A DNA stretch of 64,000 bases from CALCNS01 sp937897315 (GCA_036744005.1 DAINOJ010000001.1:62001-126000); one strand, 5' to 3'; positions 8,386 through 16,389 are shown, counted from the first letter of the stretch. Numbers and translations: made by a program. The notes: generated by a model not told the origin, from the sequence alone.

Positions 8386-9149
8386 TAGAGTAACCTCCCA
8401 GGCAAGAGGGTAAACGCGGTATAGACACCTGCTGCAATGGTAATTAAAGTGATCATTGCCTCAGACATGCGTGCAGTACCGCTGATCAAATCCCCATTGG
8501 TTAATTCTCGAATACTCGTCGTAAGTGGAACACCAGGTAACAATAAGAACAAAGCAGCCAATAACACGCGATCCAGTCTGGATGGGTCCAATTGTGGATA
8601 CAAAAGAGTAGCACAGGTCAATAAGAAGCCGGTTAAAAAGGTGGCTAAATACTCGGGTATTTTCCAACGATTGAGTAAATCTACGATCAAACTGGCTAAA
8701 AATCCATTGAGTGTGGCATAAAAAAGCGGAATCGGTAATCGTAATTGGAAGAGCAAAGAGAAAGCAAGCGCTCCACAGGAGGATGCCATTGCCTTTCGCA
8801 AAGGTGCAGTATGGGAGGGTGCGGTGAGCAAGGCATGGAGTTGGTGAGAGGCTTCCTCATTGGACATCGTATGATTACAAAATTCCCGAGAAATTTGGTT
8901 GACTTGGGCAATGAGACGTAAGCCGGTTCTTCTCATACGAACTCTTCGAATATAAGTATACACTTGCTGCTGAACCGAGAAACTAGCTTGGATACCCGAT
9001 AAAACAACCAAAACATCAGAGCGTTCTGCTCCAAGAGCCTGAGCCATTCGTTCTATAGTTTGCTCTACCCGAAAGATTTCGGCTCCATTGGTCAAAAGGA
9101 TTTCTCCAGCTAACATGGGTATCTGAAAACGTTCCATCCATGTATCCAA
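8385..9149 (-). CDS. ThrE-type exporter, large subunit (YjjP/DUF1212-like)
   Basis: 254 residues. The soluble N-terminal part carries the ThrE signature region (GAEIFRVEQTIERM, and VVLSGIQASF), followed by about five membrane helices from residue 115 on. Translation starts at TTG with AAGGAGGTGA seven bases upstream. It is the first gene of a two-gene operon with the small subunit. Its expected role is secondary export of threonine/serine, which would suit a peptide-degrading organism that needs to shed excess amino acids. That link is inference. Confidence 0.83.
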   Translation of the reverse strand: MDTWMERFQIPMLAGEILLTNGAEIFRVEQTIERMAQALGAERSDVLVVLSGIQASFSVQQQVYTYIRRVRMRRTGLRLIAQVNQISREFCNHTMSNEEASHQLHALLTAPSHTAPLRKAMASSCGALAFSLLFQLRLPIPLFYATLNGFLASLIVDLLNRWKIPEYLATFLTGFLLTCATLLYPQLDPSRLDRVLLAALFLLLPGVPLTTSIRELTNGDLISGTARMSEAMITLITIAAGVYTAFTLLPGRLL

Positions 9150-9240
9150 TCAATCACCTCCTTCATGCTCCATCTCCCTCATTTTCACTGATTTCACACC
9201 CAGTGTCAAGTGGAGATCGCTAAATTTTTCCTCGAATGTC

Positions 9241-9268
9241 TTGCATATCTCAGAAAATATGGTAAGAT
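9241..9268 (+). promoter_or_regulatory. Possible promoter for the 9305 gene
   Basis: TTGCAT (9241-9246) and TAAGAT (9263-9268) with a 16-base spacer lie 37 bases upstream of the next start codon. The match is fair, not perfect. Confidence 0.4.
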
Positions 9269-9304
9269 TAATTGTCATGATATCATCGGAAGGGTGGATA
9301 GAGC

Positions 9305-9754
9305 ATGGATTTGATCGGGATCATTATACTGGCAATCATAGGAAACAAAATCATCAAAACCAATCAAAACAAATCGGCAGACAAGCCCATGCGCAGACAA
9401 CCGATGGTGGATTATGATTTGGAACGAGAAGCAAAACGTCAACAGAGACTGGATGAGCGGTCTCGTCGCGAAAGTAAAACCTCGTATTATGTGGATCGAA
9501 CCGAAACATTGTCAGAGGAAGCCATTTATGCTTGTATTCAATTGATTCAAGAGTATCGTTCTATGGGCCAAATGCAACGAAATCAATTGGAAAGCAAGAT
9601 GAACGAGCAAGTCAAAGCTCAGTTCTACCACATGTTTAACTGCCTTTGGCAAATGACGGAGATACAACAGCTTGAGTATTTGACACAGCAGAGTCGTAAT
9701 GGACTTTATGGACAAGTCGGTAGCTTTGCCCTTCGTTATTATCGCAGAATATAA
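9305..9754 (+). CDS. Hypothetical protein with N-terminal hydrophobic segment
   Basis: 149 residues that I do not recognise. The first 15 (MDLIGIIILAIIGNKII) form a short membrane anchor or signal-like helix. A very basic, polar stretch follows (about 25-60, rich in R, K, Q), then a helical domain from residue 65 to the end (LSEEAIYACIQLIQEY onward) rich in Gln, Met and Tyr. GAAGGGTGG precedes the ATG. It lies 23 bases upstream of psd and is probably cotranscribed with it, which makes a membrane-associated role plausible but unproven. Confidence 0.65.
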   Translation: MDLIGIIILAIIGNKIIKTNQNKSADKPMRRQPMVDYDLEREAKRQQRLDERSRRESKTSYYVDRTETLSEEAIYACIQLIQEYRSMGQMQRNQLESKMNEQVKAQFYHMFNCLWQMTEIQQLEYLTQQSRNGLYGQVGSFALRYYRRI

Positions 9755-9777
9755 ACCTCGAATGGAGTAGATGTCAA

Positions 9778-10590
9778 GTGAAACAGGCTCGGATTTGGCT
9801 GGAAGCAATCCTTCTTAAGATGGTTTCCTTTCCAATCATCTCAAAATTCCTGCGTTTCTTATATTCGCAACCATTGAGTTATTTCTTTATACCTCTTTAT
9901 TGCCGATTATTTGAAGTCGATACCTCAGAATCAGAGAAACCTTTTTGGGCATATCCTAGTTTACGGGCTTATTTCTGTCGTCGTATTCGTATGGATGTAA
10001 GACCTTTCCACAAAGATCCGCTCACCTTTACCAGCCCGGTGGATGGTGTGTTGATTGCATCCGGAAAGATATGTCAAGGTCAGCTGTTGCAAGTAAAAGG
10101 AAAGTCTTATTCCTTAGAAGCCCTGCTCGATTCAAAACCCATGGCAGACTCTTTCTTTGATGGAACTTACATGACCATATATATGTCCCCCGGGAAGTAT
10201 CATCACGTCCATGCTTCCTCGAATGGAGTTTGGATCGATAGTAAGCACGTATTTGGCAGACGTTATCCAGTGAATCATTTTAGTCGCTCTCGTGTGGATG
10301 CCTTGTATCCTAGAAATGAGCGAATGATCTCCTACTTTCATACGGAGCATGGGAATCACTGCATTGTGATGGTGGGTTCTTGCCAGGTGGGGTCCGTACA
10401 AAAAACCGCAACGGATGATTCGTCTGTTCATCAAGTACGAGTAGTGGATAAAGGTGACGAAATAGGCTGGTTCGATTTTGGTTCAACTGTCGTATTGCTC
10501 TGGCCAAAAAACAAAGTAGAACTGGTAAAAAACAAGAAAATCGGAGACGAAGTCAGGGTCGGAGAACCGATTGCCACAGCGATAACGTAG
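9778..10590 (+). CDS. psd: Phosphatidylserine decarboxylase
   Basis: 270 residues. The enzyme converts phosphatidylserine to phosphatidylethanolamine at the membrane. The self-cleavage site is visible as FDFGSTVV, with S236 becoming the pyruvoyl group after cleavage between G235 and S236; SPVDG and YHHVHAS carry the conserved aspartate and histidine of the proenzyme. Translation starts at GTG with GGAG upstream. No phosphatidylserine synthase (pssA) lies next to it in this window. The 3' end of the gene is part of a terminator hairpin. Size fits the Psd family. Confidence 0.92.
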   Translation: MKQARIWLEAILLKMVSFPIISKFLRFLYSQPLSYFFIPLYCRLFEVDTSESEKPFWAYPSLRAYFCRRIRMDVRPFHKDPLTFTSPVDGVLIASGKICQGQLLQVKGKSYSLEALLDSKPMADSFFDGTYMTIYMSPGKYHHVHASSNGVWIDSKHVFGRRYPVNHFSRSRVDALYPRNERMISYFHTEHGNHCIVMVGSCQVGSVQKTATDDSSVHQVRVVDKGDEIGWFDFGSTVVLLWPKNKVELVKNKKIGDEVRVGEPIATAIT

Positions 10591-10608
10591 GTTATCGCTG
10601 TTTTTTTA
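10576..10608 (+). terminator. Intrinsic terminator overlapping the psd stop codon
   Basis: ACAGCGATAAC and GTTATCGCTGT form an 11-bp stem around a GTAG loop that contains the last base of the ACG codon and the TAG stop of psd; seven T residues follow. The stem encodes the last psd residues. Confidence 0.9.
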
Positions 10609-10687
10609 ATTTATTCTGTTAATCTAGAAGGGTTTTGGTTGCCGAAGTAAAATTGATAAGCAAATATAAGAGATGGAGGATGTTATT

Positions 10688-11872
10688 ATGAAGTATGATT
10701 TCAATCAGATTCCCAATCGCCTGTTGAGCAACTCATCAAAATGGAGCAAGAATACTCGTGCATACCAAGAAGGTGACTTAATTCCCATGCCCGTCGCAGA
10801 CAGCGACTTCCCGACCTGCCCTGAAGTTGTGGAAGCTTTGCGCCAATATGTGGATCAAGGTGCCTATGGGTACAGTTCCGATCGCTCCAGCCTCATACCA
10901 TCCATCCAGAATTGGCTCAAATCCCGTTTTGATTGGGATGTGAAGCCCGAATGGATAGACTTCAATTCTGGTGTTATGGATGGTTGTTTTAGCATTCTTT
11001 CCGTAATGACTCAACCGGGAGATGGAGTGATCATTCAAAATCCGGTGTATCCACCGTTTTATGCCTCTACGAAGAATTGCGGTTGTAATATTATTCTGAA
11101 TCCATTAAAACACGATGGTCATCGCTATGTAATGGATTACGATCATTTAGAAAGCTTGTTTACGGGACCTCAACCCAAGCCGAAAGTTTTTATTTTATGT
11201 TCTCCACATAATGCGACTGGCAGGGTCTGGAGTCATGAGGAATTGAAAAGGCTGGTGGAGATCCTTTTAAAGCATGATTGCTACATTGTTTCAGATGAGA
11301 TTCATTTTGATATTGTACGCTCTGGAATCAAACATCATACCATCGGCACCATGGGTGCGGAGATTGAGCAGAAAATGGCTCTTTTAACAGCTGCATCAAA
11401 GACGTTTAATCTGGCAGGCTTACGCACCAGTTACATCGTCATACCGAATGATGAGCTAAGAGAGGCGTATAAAAAATTTCGTACTGGCCGTGGCGGCGCA
11501 AACTATATAGGTAAAGTAGCAACAGAGGTTAGCTATGTTAAAGGTGTTGATTGGCTGGAAGAAATGAAGGAGCATATAGACCGTAACTTGCATTACATGG
11601 TGAACGTGATCAATCAGCAATGTGCCCCTCTCAAAGCCTATGTGCCGGAAGGGACCTACTTGCTATGGGTCGACTGTCGGGGTTTAAAAATGAGCCAACC
11701 GGATTTAATGAAATGGTTATTCGATGATTTGAAGTTGTCCTTCAATGATGGCACACTGTATGGCGAAGGTGGAGAAGGATTTGTACGAATCAACTTGGCC
11801 ACTTCCTGCCAACTGGTAGAAGAAGCCACCGCTCGATTGGTGAAAGGGATTACTGCTTGGAAGAAAAAATAA
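10688..11872 (+). CDS. patB: PLP-dependent C-S lyase of the MalY/PatB family
   Basis: 394 residues, fold-type I aminotransferase class. The PLP lysine is K238 in AASKTFNLAG, D203 in VSDEIHFD pairs with the pyridine nitrogen, and the N-terminal motif DSDFPTCPEV is typical of the cystathionine beta-lyase/PatB group. It would cleave cystathionine, cysteine or related thioethers to pyruvate, ammonia and a thiol. I chose the ATG at 10688 because the upstream in-frame ATG at 10673 is part of the ATGGAGGATG ribosome binding site. The gene is monocistronic with terminators on both sides. A role in methionine synthesis or in sulfur amino-acid catabolism cannot be told apart. Confidence 0.88.
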   Translation: MKYDFNQIPNRLLSNSSKWSKNTRAYQEGDLIPMPVADSDFPTCPEVVEALRQYVDQGAYGYSSDRSSLIPSIQNWLKSRFDWDVKPEWIDFNSGVMDGCFSILSVMTQPGDGVIIQNPVYPPFYASTKNCGCNIILNPLKHDGHRYVMDYDHLESLFTGPQPKPKVFILCSPHNATGRVWSHEELKRLVEILLKHDCYIVSDEIHFDIVRSGIKHHTIGTMGAEIEQKMALLTAASKTFNLAGLRTSYIVIPNDELREAYKKFRTGRGGANYIGKVATEVSYVKGVDWLEEMKEHIDRNLHYMVNVINQQCAPLKAYVPEGTYLLWVDCRGLKMSQPDLMKWLFDDLKLSFNDGTLYGEGGEGFVRINLATSCQLVEEATARLVKGITAWKKK

Positions 11873-11878
11873 CAATGA

Positions 11879-11906
11879 AGCCGCTGCCAAAAGCAGCGGC
11901 TCTTTT
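11879..11906 (+). terminator. Intrinsic terminator after patB
   Basis: GCCGCTGC and GCAGCGGC form an 8-bp GC-rich stem with a short A-rich loop, followed by TCTTTT. Confidence 0.87.
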
Positions 11907-11918
11907 CAAGGAGGCACT

Positions 11919-12470
11919 ATGGAAACACTACAATGTCAAGTAATCACGAAAAAAGAACTGATACGAACACCCATTTTTTCGGTAGAAGAGAAGATGGTCG
12001 AGAACAGCCAGGGAAAGATCCTGAAAAGACTGGTTGTTCAAAAGAAAGCAGCAGTGGTTCTGATTCCGATGATGCCAAATGGAGATGTTCTCTTTGTAAA
12101 ACAGTGGAGAGCCGGAACCGAGGAAGTGATGCAGGAATTACCAGCTGGGGTAATCGATGTGGGTGAAACCCCATTCCAAGCGGCACAAAGGGAGCTGAGA
12201 GAGGAAACGGGATACCGAAGTGAAAAATTAACTCTGCTGGGGAGTAGCTATAGTTCTCCAGGTTTTTGTAACGAGCTATTTTACTTCTATTTGGCCGAAA
12301 TGCTCTGCGAAGACCCACTTCCAGCCGATGAAGACGAAGAATTGAATCTCCTAAACTTAACCCTTCAGGAAGCGCTTCGCCACCCCATGGTTTGTCGTGA
12401 TGCGAAAAGCTGGCTAGGTTTACTGGCTGCCGAACAGCATTTTCATCAATCGGCCAAAAGAGAATCTTGA
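11919..12470 (+). CDS. nudF: NUDIX hydrolase, ADP-ribose pyrophosphatase type
   Basis: 183 residues with the NUDIX box intact (G-x5-E-x7-REL-x-EETGY, starting GVIDVGE). The preceding block KQWRAGTEEVMQELPAG is typical of ADP-ribose pyrophosphatases, which split ADP-ribose to AMP and ribose-5-phosphate. AAGGAGG precedes the ATG. The gene is convergent with the exonuclease gene, and the two coding regions overlap by 25 bases at their 3' ends, so there is no room for a terminator. Confidence 0.87.
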   Translation: METLQCQVITKKELIRTPIFSVEEKMVENSQGKILKRLVVQKKAAVVLIPMMPNGDVLFVKQWRAGTEEVMQELPAGVIDVGETPFQAAQRELREETGYRSEKLTLLGSSYSSPGFCNELFYFYLAEMLCEDPLPADEDEELNLLNLTLQEALRHPMVCRDAKSWLGLLAAEQHFHQSAKRES

Positions 12471-13207
12471 AAAGGACGGCAACGATACCCCTTAATGAGG
12501 GCTTCTCCATTATCGTTCAAAGATTCTTCCTGCATAAGTAGGATTCCCCAGAAGGAATGTTCTTTAAACCAACGGAATCCAGCTTTTTTGAGTTGGTCTC
12601 TGATGGCATAGGTGTTTGCTTCTACCACTTGATATAGAATCCCAGTAGAAGTTGGCGGGGGATTCTTTCTCATCTCTTTGAGAGCTAACACCACTTGAGC
12701 CGTCGCTCGGCAGTCGGATAAAGCACGATGTGCACGTTCGTTCTCGATTTGGAAATGAGTACACAATGCCCGAAGCCCATATTGGGTTTGCCAGGGAAGG
12801 ATGGATTTTGCCAAAGCGACAGAGTCAAACAAGGGGTTCGGTAATTCATAACCCAAAGCTTGTTGGACAAAACTGAAATCGAATCCTGCATTATGAGCCA
12901 GTAACGGAAATGAACCGACAAAGAATTCAAAACGGGATAACCCTTCTTCTACAGAGCAAGCAGGGGCGACATCTGCATCATATAGTCCATGGATCTTTGA
13001 CACCTCATCCGGTATCGGTATTCCCGGGTTCATGAGCAAACTGAATTCGCCTACAATGTGATCTTTTACCACTAAAACACAAGCGATTTCTATGATTTTT
13101 TCTCGAAGAGGATCCAGTCCCGTGGTTTCGATATCGACTACTGCAAAATGATCAAATTCGAACAAACGCTCGGGAGGAAGGATCTGAGGTTTTATCAACG
13201 ATTTCAT
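12446..13207 (-). CDS. DnaQ-like 3'-5' exonuclease with an extra C-terminal domain
   Basis: 253 residues. The DEDDh exonuclease motifs are complete: VVDIETTGL (about 24-32), AHNAGFDF (about 105-112) and HRALSDC (about 160-166), as in DNA polymerase III epsilon and PolC-type exonucleases. The last 70 residues are outside the exonuclease fold and contain AIRDQLKKAGFRWF followed by a short FW, a pattern seen in small appended domains where a helix leads to GFRW. The ATG has only a weak GGTGAT site. It is convergent with nudF and divergent from the preQ1-queT unit. Whether it proofreads, repairs or trims nucleic acids cannot be told. Confidence 0.85.
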   Translation of the reverse strand: MKSLIKPQILPPERLFEFDHFAVVDIETTGLDPLREKIIEIACVLVVKDHIVGEFSLLMNPGIPIPDEVSKIHGLYDADVAPACSVEEGLSRFEFFVGSFPLLAHNAGFDFSFVQQALGYELPNPLFDSVALAKSILPWQTQYGLRALCTHFQIENERAHRALSDCRATAQVVLALKEMRKNPPPTSTGILYQVVEANTYAIRDQLKKAGFRWFKEHSFWGILLMQEESLNDNGEALIKGYRCRPFQDSLLAD

Positions 13208-13271
13208 CCTATCACCATTTTTCTATAGAGTAATGTTCTCCTTCGACAAAAAAACAAGCATTTCCTTTGTT

Positions 13272-13300
13272 GCTTTCTGCTAAAACACTTGTTATACTAG
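13272..13300 (+). promoter_or_regulatory. Probable promoter of the preQ1 riboswitch-queT unit
   Basis: TATACT (13295-13300) is preceded after 17 bases by TTGCTT (13272-13277). The start point would lie about ten bases upstream of the riboswitch stem. Confidence 0.5.
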
Positions 13301-13316
13301 TGATACAACCTCATAT

Positions 13317-13357
13317 CGGCAGTTCGAAATCCTCCTGCCGTTAAACAAAACTATGGA
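13317..13357 (+). ncRNA. preQ1-I riboswitch
   Basis: Stem P1 (CGGCAG with CTGCCG) encloses a 12-base loop TTCGAAATCCTC and is followed by the A-rich tail TTAAACAAAACTATGG. Loop start UUC, a loop pyrimidine run (UCC) able to pair with the GGA at the end of the tail, and the AAACAAAAC tail reproduce the H-type pseudoknot of the class I preQ1 riboswitch; the tail closely resembles that of the characterised Thermoanaerobacter tengcongensis RNA. The next gene is a queuosine-precursor transporter. A terminator hairpin begins 13 bases downstream, so control is probably by transcription termination when preQ1 is bound. Edges are accurate to a few bases. Confidence 0.85.
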
Positions 13358-13369
13358 CCGTCAAAGACA

Positions 13370-13394
13370 AGGGAGCCATGGCTCTCTTTTTTTT
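13370..13394 (+). terminator. Riboswitch-controlled terminator before queT
   Basis: AGGGAGC and GCTCTCT pair around CATG, followed by seven T residues. It sits between the preQ1 aptamer and the queT start, so it is the likely expression platform. Confidence 0.85.
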
Positions 13395-13414
13395 GACAGG
13401 AAAGGACGATTACC

Positions 13415-13903
13415 TTGAAAATTACACTAAGGCAACTCACGTTATCAGGTATGTTAGCCGCTTATTACGTGTTGGTTTCTTATCTTTTACAACCGATATC
13501 CTATGGCCCGATGCAATTTAGATTGGCAGAAGTGATGACTGTGTTACCCATGCTATTTCCAGAAGCGATTTTCGGGTTGGGAATCGGATGTTTTTTTGTC
13601 AATCTCAGTAGCCCTTTCGGGATATATGATTGGGGTTTTGGTACCTTAGCCACGGTTTTGGCTGCTTGTTTAACCTATCGCTTTCGAAGAAACCGATTTC
13701 TTGCACTCTCCATGCCGGTTTGGATCAACGGCATCATTGTCGGTGCTTATGTGTCATCGCTCCTTTCCTTGCCCTTTTGGAGCACAGCACTGTACATCTC
13801 TCTTTCTCAAGCAATCATTGTTTTTGGGTTAGGAACCCCCTTGTTGCTCTTTTTGCAAAGAACTAGGTATGCAAAGAAGCAGGATTCTTCTTCGTTGCAT
13901 TAG
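13415..13903 (+). CDS. queT: Queuosine precursor transporter QueT
   Basis: 162 residues, about five or six membrane helices. It matches the QueT family of ECF-type substrate-binding (S) proteins, including YGPMQFRLAEVMTVLP in the first third. It imports queuine precursors such as preQ1 or preQ0, using a shared energizing module encoded elsewhere. Translation starts at TTG with AGGAAAGGA seven to eight bases upstream. The identification is strengthened by the preQ1 riboswitch in front of it. No queuosine biosynthesis genes (queCDEF) are near, consistent with scavenging. Confidence 0.9.
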   Translation: MKITLRQLTLSGMLAAYYVLVSYLLQPISYGPMQFRLAEVMTVLPMLFPEAIFGLGIGCFFVNLSSPFGIYDWGFGTLATVLAACLTYRFRRNRFLALSMPVWINGIIVGAYVSSLLSLPFWSTALYISLSQAIIVFGLGTPLLLFLQRTRYAKKQDSSSLH

Positions 13904-13938
13904 AATCTAGGTAGGAAGCTAACGAAAGGATGAGAAAT

Positions 13939-15090
13939 ATGCTAAAAATCATTAAGAATGTCCGGGTTTTTTCCCCGGAGGATCAGGGAATTCAGGATGT
14001 GCTGATAGCTCGTGACCAAATTGCTTATATTGCTCCGGAAATCCCCGTACCAGAGGGAATCGGCGAGGTGACCGTCATCCAAGGTACTGGGTTGCAAATG
14101 CTACCGGGATTTATTGACGGCCATGTTCATGTCTTGGGTGGAGGTGGAGAAGGCGGCCCTGCTACCCGCACGCCGGAAATCACTCTATCCCAGATTACGC
14201 GCTGGGGTGTCACAACCTTGATTGGCGTTTTGGGTACGGACGGAACCACGCGTTCTGTAGAGTCGCTGCTCACGAAAGTGAAGGCCTTGGAGCTGGAAGG
14301 GATCAGTACGTATTGTTATACCGGTGCTTACGAAGTTCCGACTCCAACGATTACCAAGAATGTTCGAAATGATGTCATCCTTTTGGAAAAAGTCATTGGG
14401 GTTGGAGAAGTAGCCATCTCGGATCATCGTTCTGCTCACCCAACATTGGATGAAATTGGTCGATTGGCTATGGAGGCTCGAGTCGGAGGGCTTATTGGTG
14501 GGAAACCGGGTATCGCACATTTTCACGTGGGGCCCGGGAAAGCTGGTATTCAACCTTTGTTTGATTTATTGGATGTCTGTGATGTCCCCATCCAGAACCT
14601 GCTACCTACCCACATGGCGCGCAGCAAAATGCTTTTAGATCAAGGCGTCCGTTTTACAAAAATGGGTGGACATATCGATATTACCGCTGGTCCCAAAGCA
14701 ACAGAAGCCGTTCGCTATGTTCTTTCACAGGGGGCACCTTTGCAGAGAGTGACCATTAGTTCAGATGGCAACGGATCTTTACCAAAATTCGACGAGAACG
14801 GAAACTATATTGGTTTGGGAGTCGGCTCTGTGGAAACCGTTTATCGATGTTTCTTGGAAATGGTGGAATCTGGAATGAGCATTACGGAAGCGCTTCATCC
14901 TGTTTCGGTGAACCAAGCGAACTTCTTTGGACTCAAGGGAAAGAAAGGCTGCATTCAAAAAGGTGCAGACGCCGATTTTGTTTTGGTCGATGATTCTTTA
15001 CAAATTGAGCAAGTCTGGGCGAAAGGTCGTTGTATGGTTCAAAAGGGTCACCCCTTGGTTTGGGGTACTTTTGAGAATCCCGACGCCTAA
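13939..15090 (+). CDS. iadA: Beta-aspartyl (isoaspartyl) dipeptidase
   Basis: 383 residues of the amidohydrolase superfamily. HVHVLGG near residue 65 gives the first two zinc ligands, further histidines are in AISDHRSAHPT and LPTHMAR, and the catalytic aspartate is in SSDGNGS. IadA hydrolyses isoaspartyl dipeptides that arise from damaged asparagine or aspartate. I chose the ATG at 13939 because AAAGGATG lies six to eight bases upstream; the earlier ATG at 13930 would leave no spacing. It may be cotranscribed with queT, only 35 bases upstream, but its function belongs with the peptidases of this region. Confidence 0.92.
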   Translation: MLKIIKNVRVFSPEDQGIQDVLIARDQIAYIAPEIPVPEGIGEVTVIQGTGLQMLPGFIDGHVHVLGGGGEGGPATRTPEITLSQITRWGVTTLIGVLGTDGTTRSVESLLTKVKALELEGISTYCYTGAYEVPTPTITKNVRNDVILLEKVIGVGEVAISDHRSAHPTLDEIGRLAMEARVGGLIGGKPGIAHFHVGPGKAGIQPLFDLLDVCDVPIQNLLPTHMARSKMLLDQGVRFTKMGGHIDITAGPKATEAVRYVLSQGAPLQRVTISSDGNGSLPKFDENGNYIGLGVGSVETVYRCFLEMVESGMSITEALHPVSVNQANFFGLKGKKGCIQKGADADFVLVDDSLQIEQVWAKGRCMVQKGHPLVWGTFENPDA

Positions 15091-15091
15091 C

Positions 15092-15121
15092 TTGACAAAG
15101 CCTTAGAAGTTCTGTTATAAT
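15092..15121 (+). promoter_or_regulatory. Consensus promoter for tRNA-Asn
   Basis: TTGACA (15092-15097) and TATAAT (15116-15121) with an 18-base spacer lie 17 bases upstream of the tRNA. Both hexamers are perfect. Confidence 0.85.
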
Positions 15122-15138
15122 ACCGGCATCTTAGGAAT

Positions 15139-15213
15139 TCCACAATAGCTCAACGGTAGAGCAACCGGCTGTTAACCGGTAGGTTGTAGGTTCGAATCCT
15201 ACTTGTGGAGCCA
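15139..15213 (+). tRNA. tRNA-Asn (anticodon GTT)
   Basis: A full cloverleaf: acceptor stem TCCACAA/TTGTGGA, D-arm with AGCTCAACGGTAGAGC, anticodon stem CCGGC/ACCGG around CTGTTAAC, T-arm with GGTTCGAATCC, discriminator G and an encoded CCA. It has its own promoter and a terminator ten bases beyond. Confidence 0.96.
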
Positions 15214-15222
15214 TGTATGTTC

Positions 15223-15250
15223 AGCCGCGTCGACCACGCGGCTTTTCTTT
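15223..15250 (+). terminator. Terminator after tRNA-Asn
   Basis: AGCCGCGT and ACGCGGCT pair around a five-base loop, followed by TTTCTTTT. It separates the tRNA from the methylase-like gene, which must rely on read-through or an unseen promoter. Confidence 0.85.
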
Positions 15251-15270
15251 TATCGTTGGGGGGATGGGGT

Positions 15271-16389
15271 ATGTCTAGGTCTAACATATGGACGACGACG
15301 CTTCTTGATTTTGATCTTCAACAAGCAAAAGAACCTATATTACAACAAGTGGTTGGATATGCTTCGACTCCAGCTTGTTTGTCAGATTGGTTTATCCGTC
15401 ATTGGACCCACAGCGGAGAACTGGTGTGTGATTTGGTTTCGGGTCGGGGAACCACCGCGTTGTCGGCGGTGCAGTTAGGGAGACATGCCATAGCAAACGA
15501 CATTAATCCTATTAGTTGCATTCTACTCAGAGGAAGATTACAGCAAGTCAACGAAGCAGACGTCCTAAATCTCTTGAAACTGGCTATGGATACCCCGTAT
15601 GAAACAGCAGATACCGCTATTCTGGAGGAATTGTCGGCTTACTATGCGCCGGGGACCACACAACTCCTTCTCCGCCTTCGTCGCTTTTTCTTAAACACAG
15701 AGGAAAAAGATCGTTCTGATGCTTGGCATATATTGAGATTTTTAGCAATCGAACGACTTTATGGCCCAGGAGATTCTTTTTTATCGACGTCTACACCGGG
15801 TACTGGCAAAATGAATCGGCCGGAACAGCAGAAACGGCGCAATCTCAAACGAGGGATTCTCTGTCTGAAGGAAAAGAATCTGGTAAACATTCTGCATAAC
15901 CGATATCTTTACTTTCGAGATTCATTACAAGACTATGCTCATTTGGTACAGTGTTTTTCCCAAGATGCAAGAAGTGTCAATAGCATTCCGCCCAACAGCG
16001 TGGATCTTCATTTCATTGTCCCCCCGGAGTTGAACACTCGAATCTATGTGGACGAAAACTGGTTGAGGTTATGGTTTATTGGCATGGATGAACAGGATGT
16101 TATAGAAAATATGGAGCCGTTATACAACATTTCGCAGTGGCAAAATTGGTGTATGCAGGTTCTACAAGAACAAAACCGAACCTTAAAACAGGATGGTCAT
16201 GCCGTTTGGTTGATGTCCGATACCGCTTTCGTTCGAAAGCACTTTGCTAATTTTATGTGCGAACAGGCGGCGGAGATCGGATGGTCAGTCACACAAGAGT
16301 ATACTTGTCGAATTCCGGTAACAGAGTCCAGCGAGTTGGGTCGTCAGATCGCCGTGCGGGCGTGGTTGTTTCATAAACCAGGTGAATAA
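15271..16389 (+). CDS. Divergent DNA N4/N6-methyltransferase homologue with altered catalytic motif
   Basis: 372 residues. The SAM-binding motif I is present (CDLVSGRGTTALSA, 53-66), as is the acidic strand end ANDINP (75-80). The region PPELNTRIYVDENWLRLWF (251-269) aligns with the block after the catalytic motif of orphan DNA methylases, where the usual text is (D/S)PP(F/Y) followed by NWLRLWF. Here the tetrapeptide is V250-P-P-E253, so both the catalytic Asp/Ser/Asn and the aromatic residue are lost. It may bind SAM without methylating, or act on something else. I chose the ATG at 15271 (GGGGGGATGGGG upstream); the frame extends into the tRNA and that part is not coding. No restriction gene is adjacent. 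Confidence 0.75.
   Translation: MSRSNIWTTTLLDFDLQQAKEPILQQVVGYASTPACLSDWFIRHWTHSGELVCDLVSGRGTTALSAVQLGRHAIANDINPISCILLRGRLQQVNEADVLNLLKLAMDTPYETADTAILEELSAYYAPGTTQLLLRLRRFFLNTEEKDRSDAWHILRFLAIERLYGPGDSFLSTSTPGTGKMNRPEQQKRRNLKRGILCLKEKNLVNILHNRYLYFRDSLQDYAHLVQCFSQDARSVNSIPPNSVDLHFIVPPELNTRIYVDENWLRLWFIGMDEQDVIENMEPLYNISQWQNWCMQVLQEQNRTLKQDGHAVWLMSDTAFVRKHFANFMCEQAAEIGWSVTQEYTCRIPVTESSELGRQIAVRAWLFHKPGE

Noticed and set aside
11944..12510. Open frame of 188 codons on the minus strand opposite the NUDIX gene
   Set aside because: It lies almost wholly antisense to a clear NUDIX hydrolase, has no ribosome binding site and encodes a low-quality peptide.
15205..15270. Longer N-terminus for the methylase-like protein
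   Set aside because: The extension starts inside the tRNA acceptor stem and runs through its terminator; the ATG at 15271 has a better ribosome binding site.
15271..16389. Restriction-modification system
   Set aside because: There is no nuclease or specificity gene next to the methylase homologue and its catalytic motif is altered.
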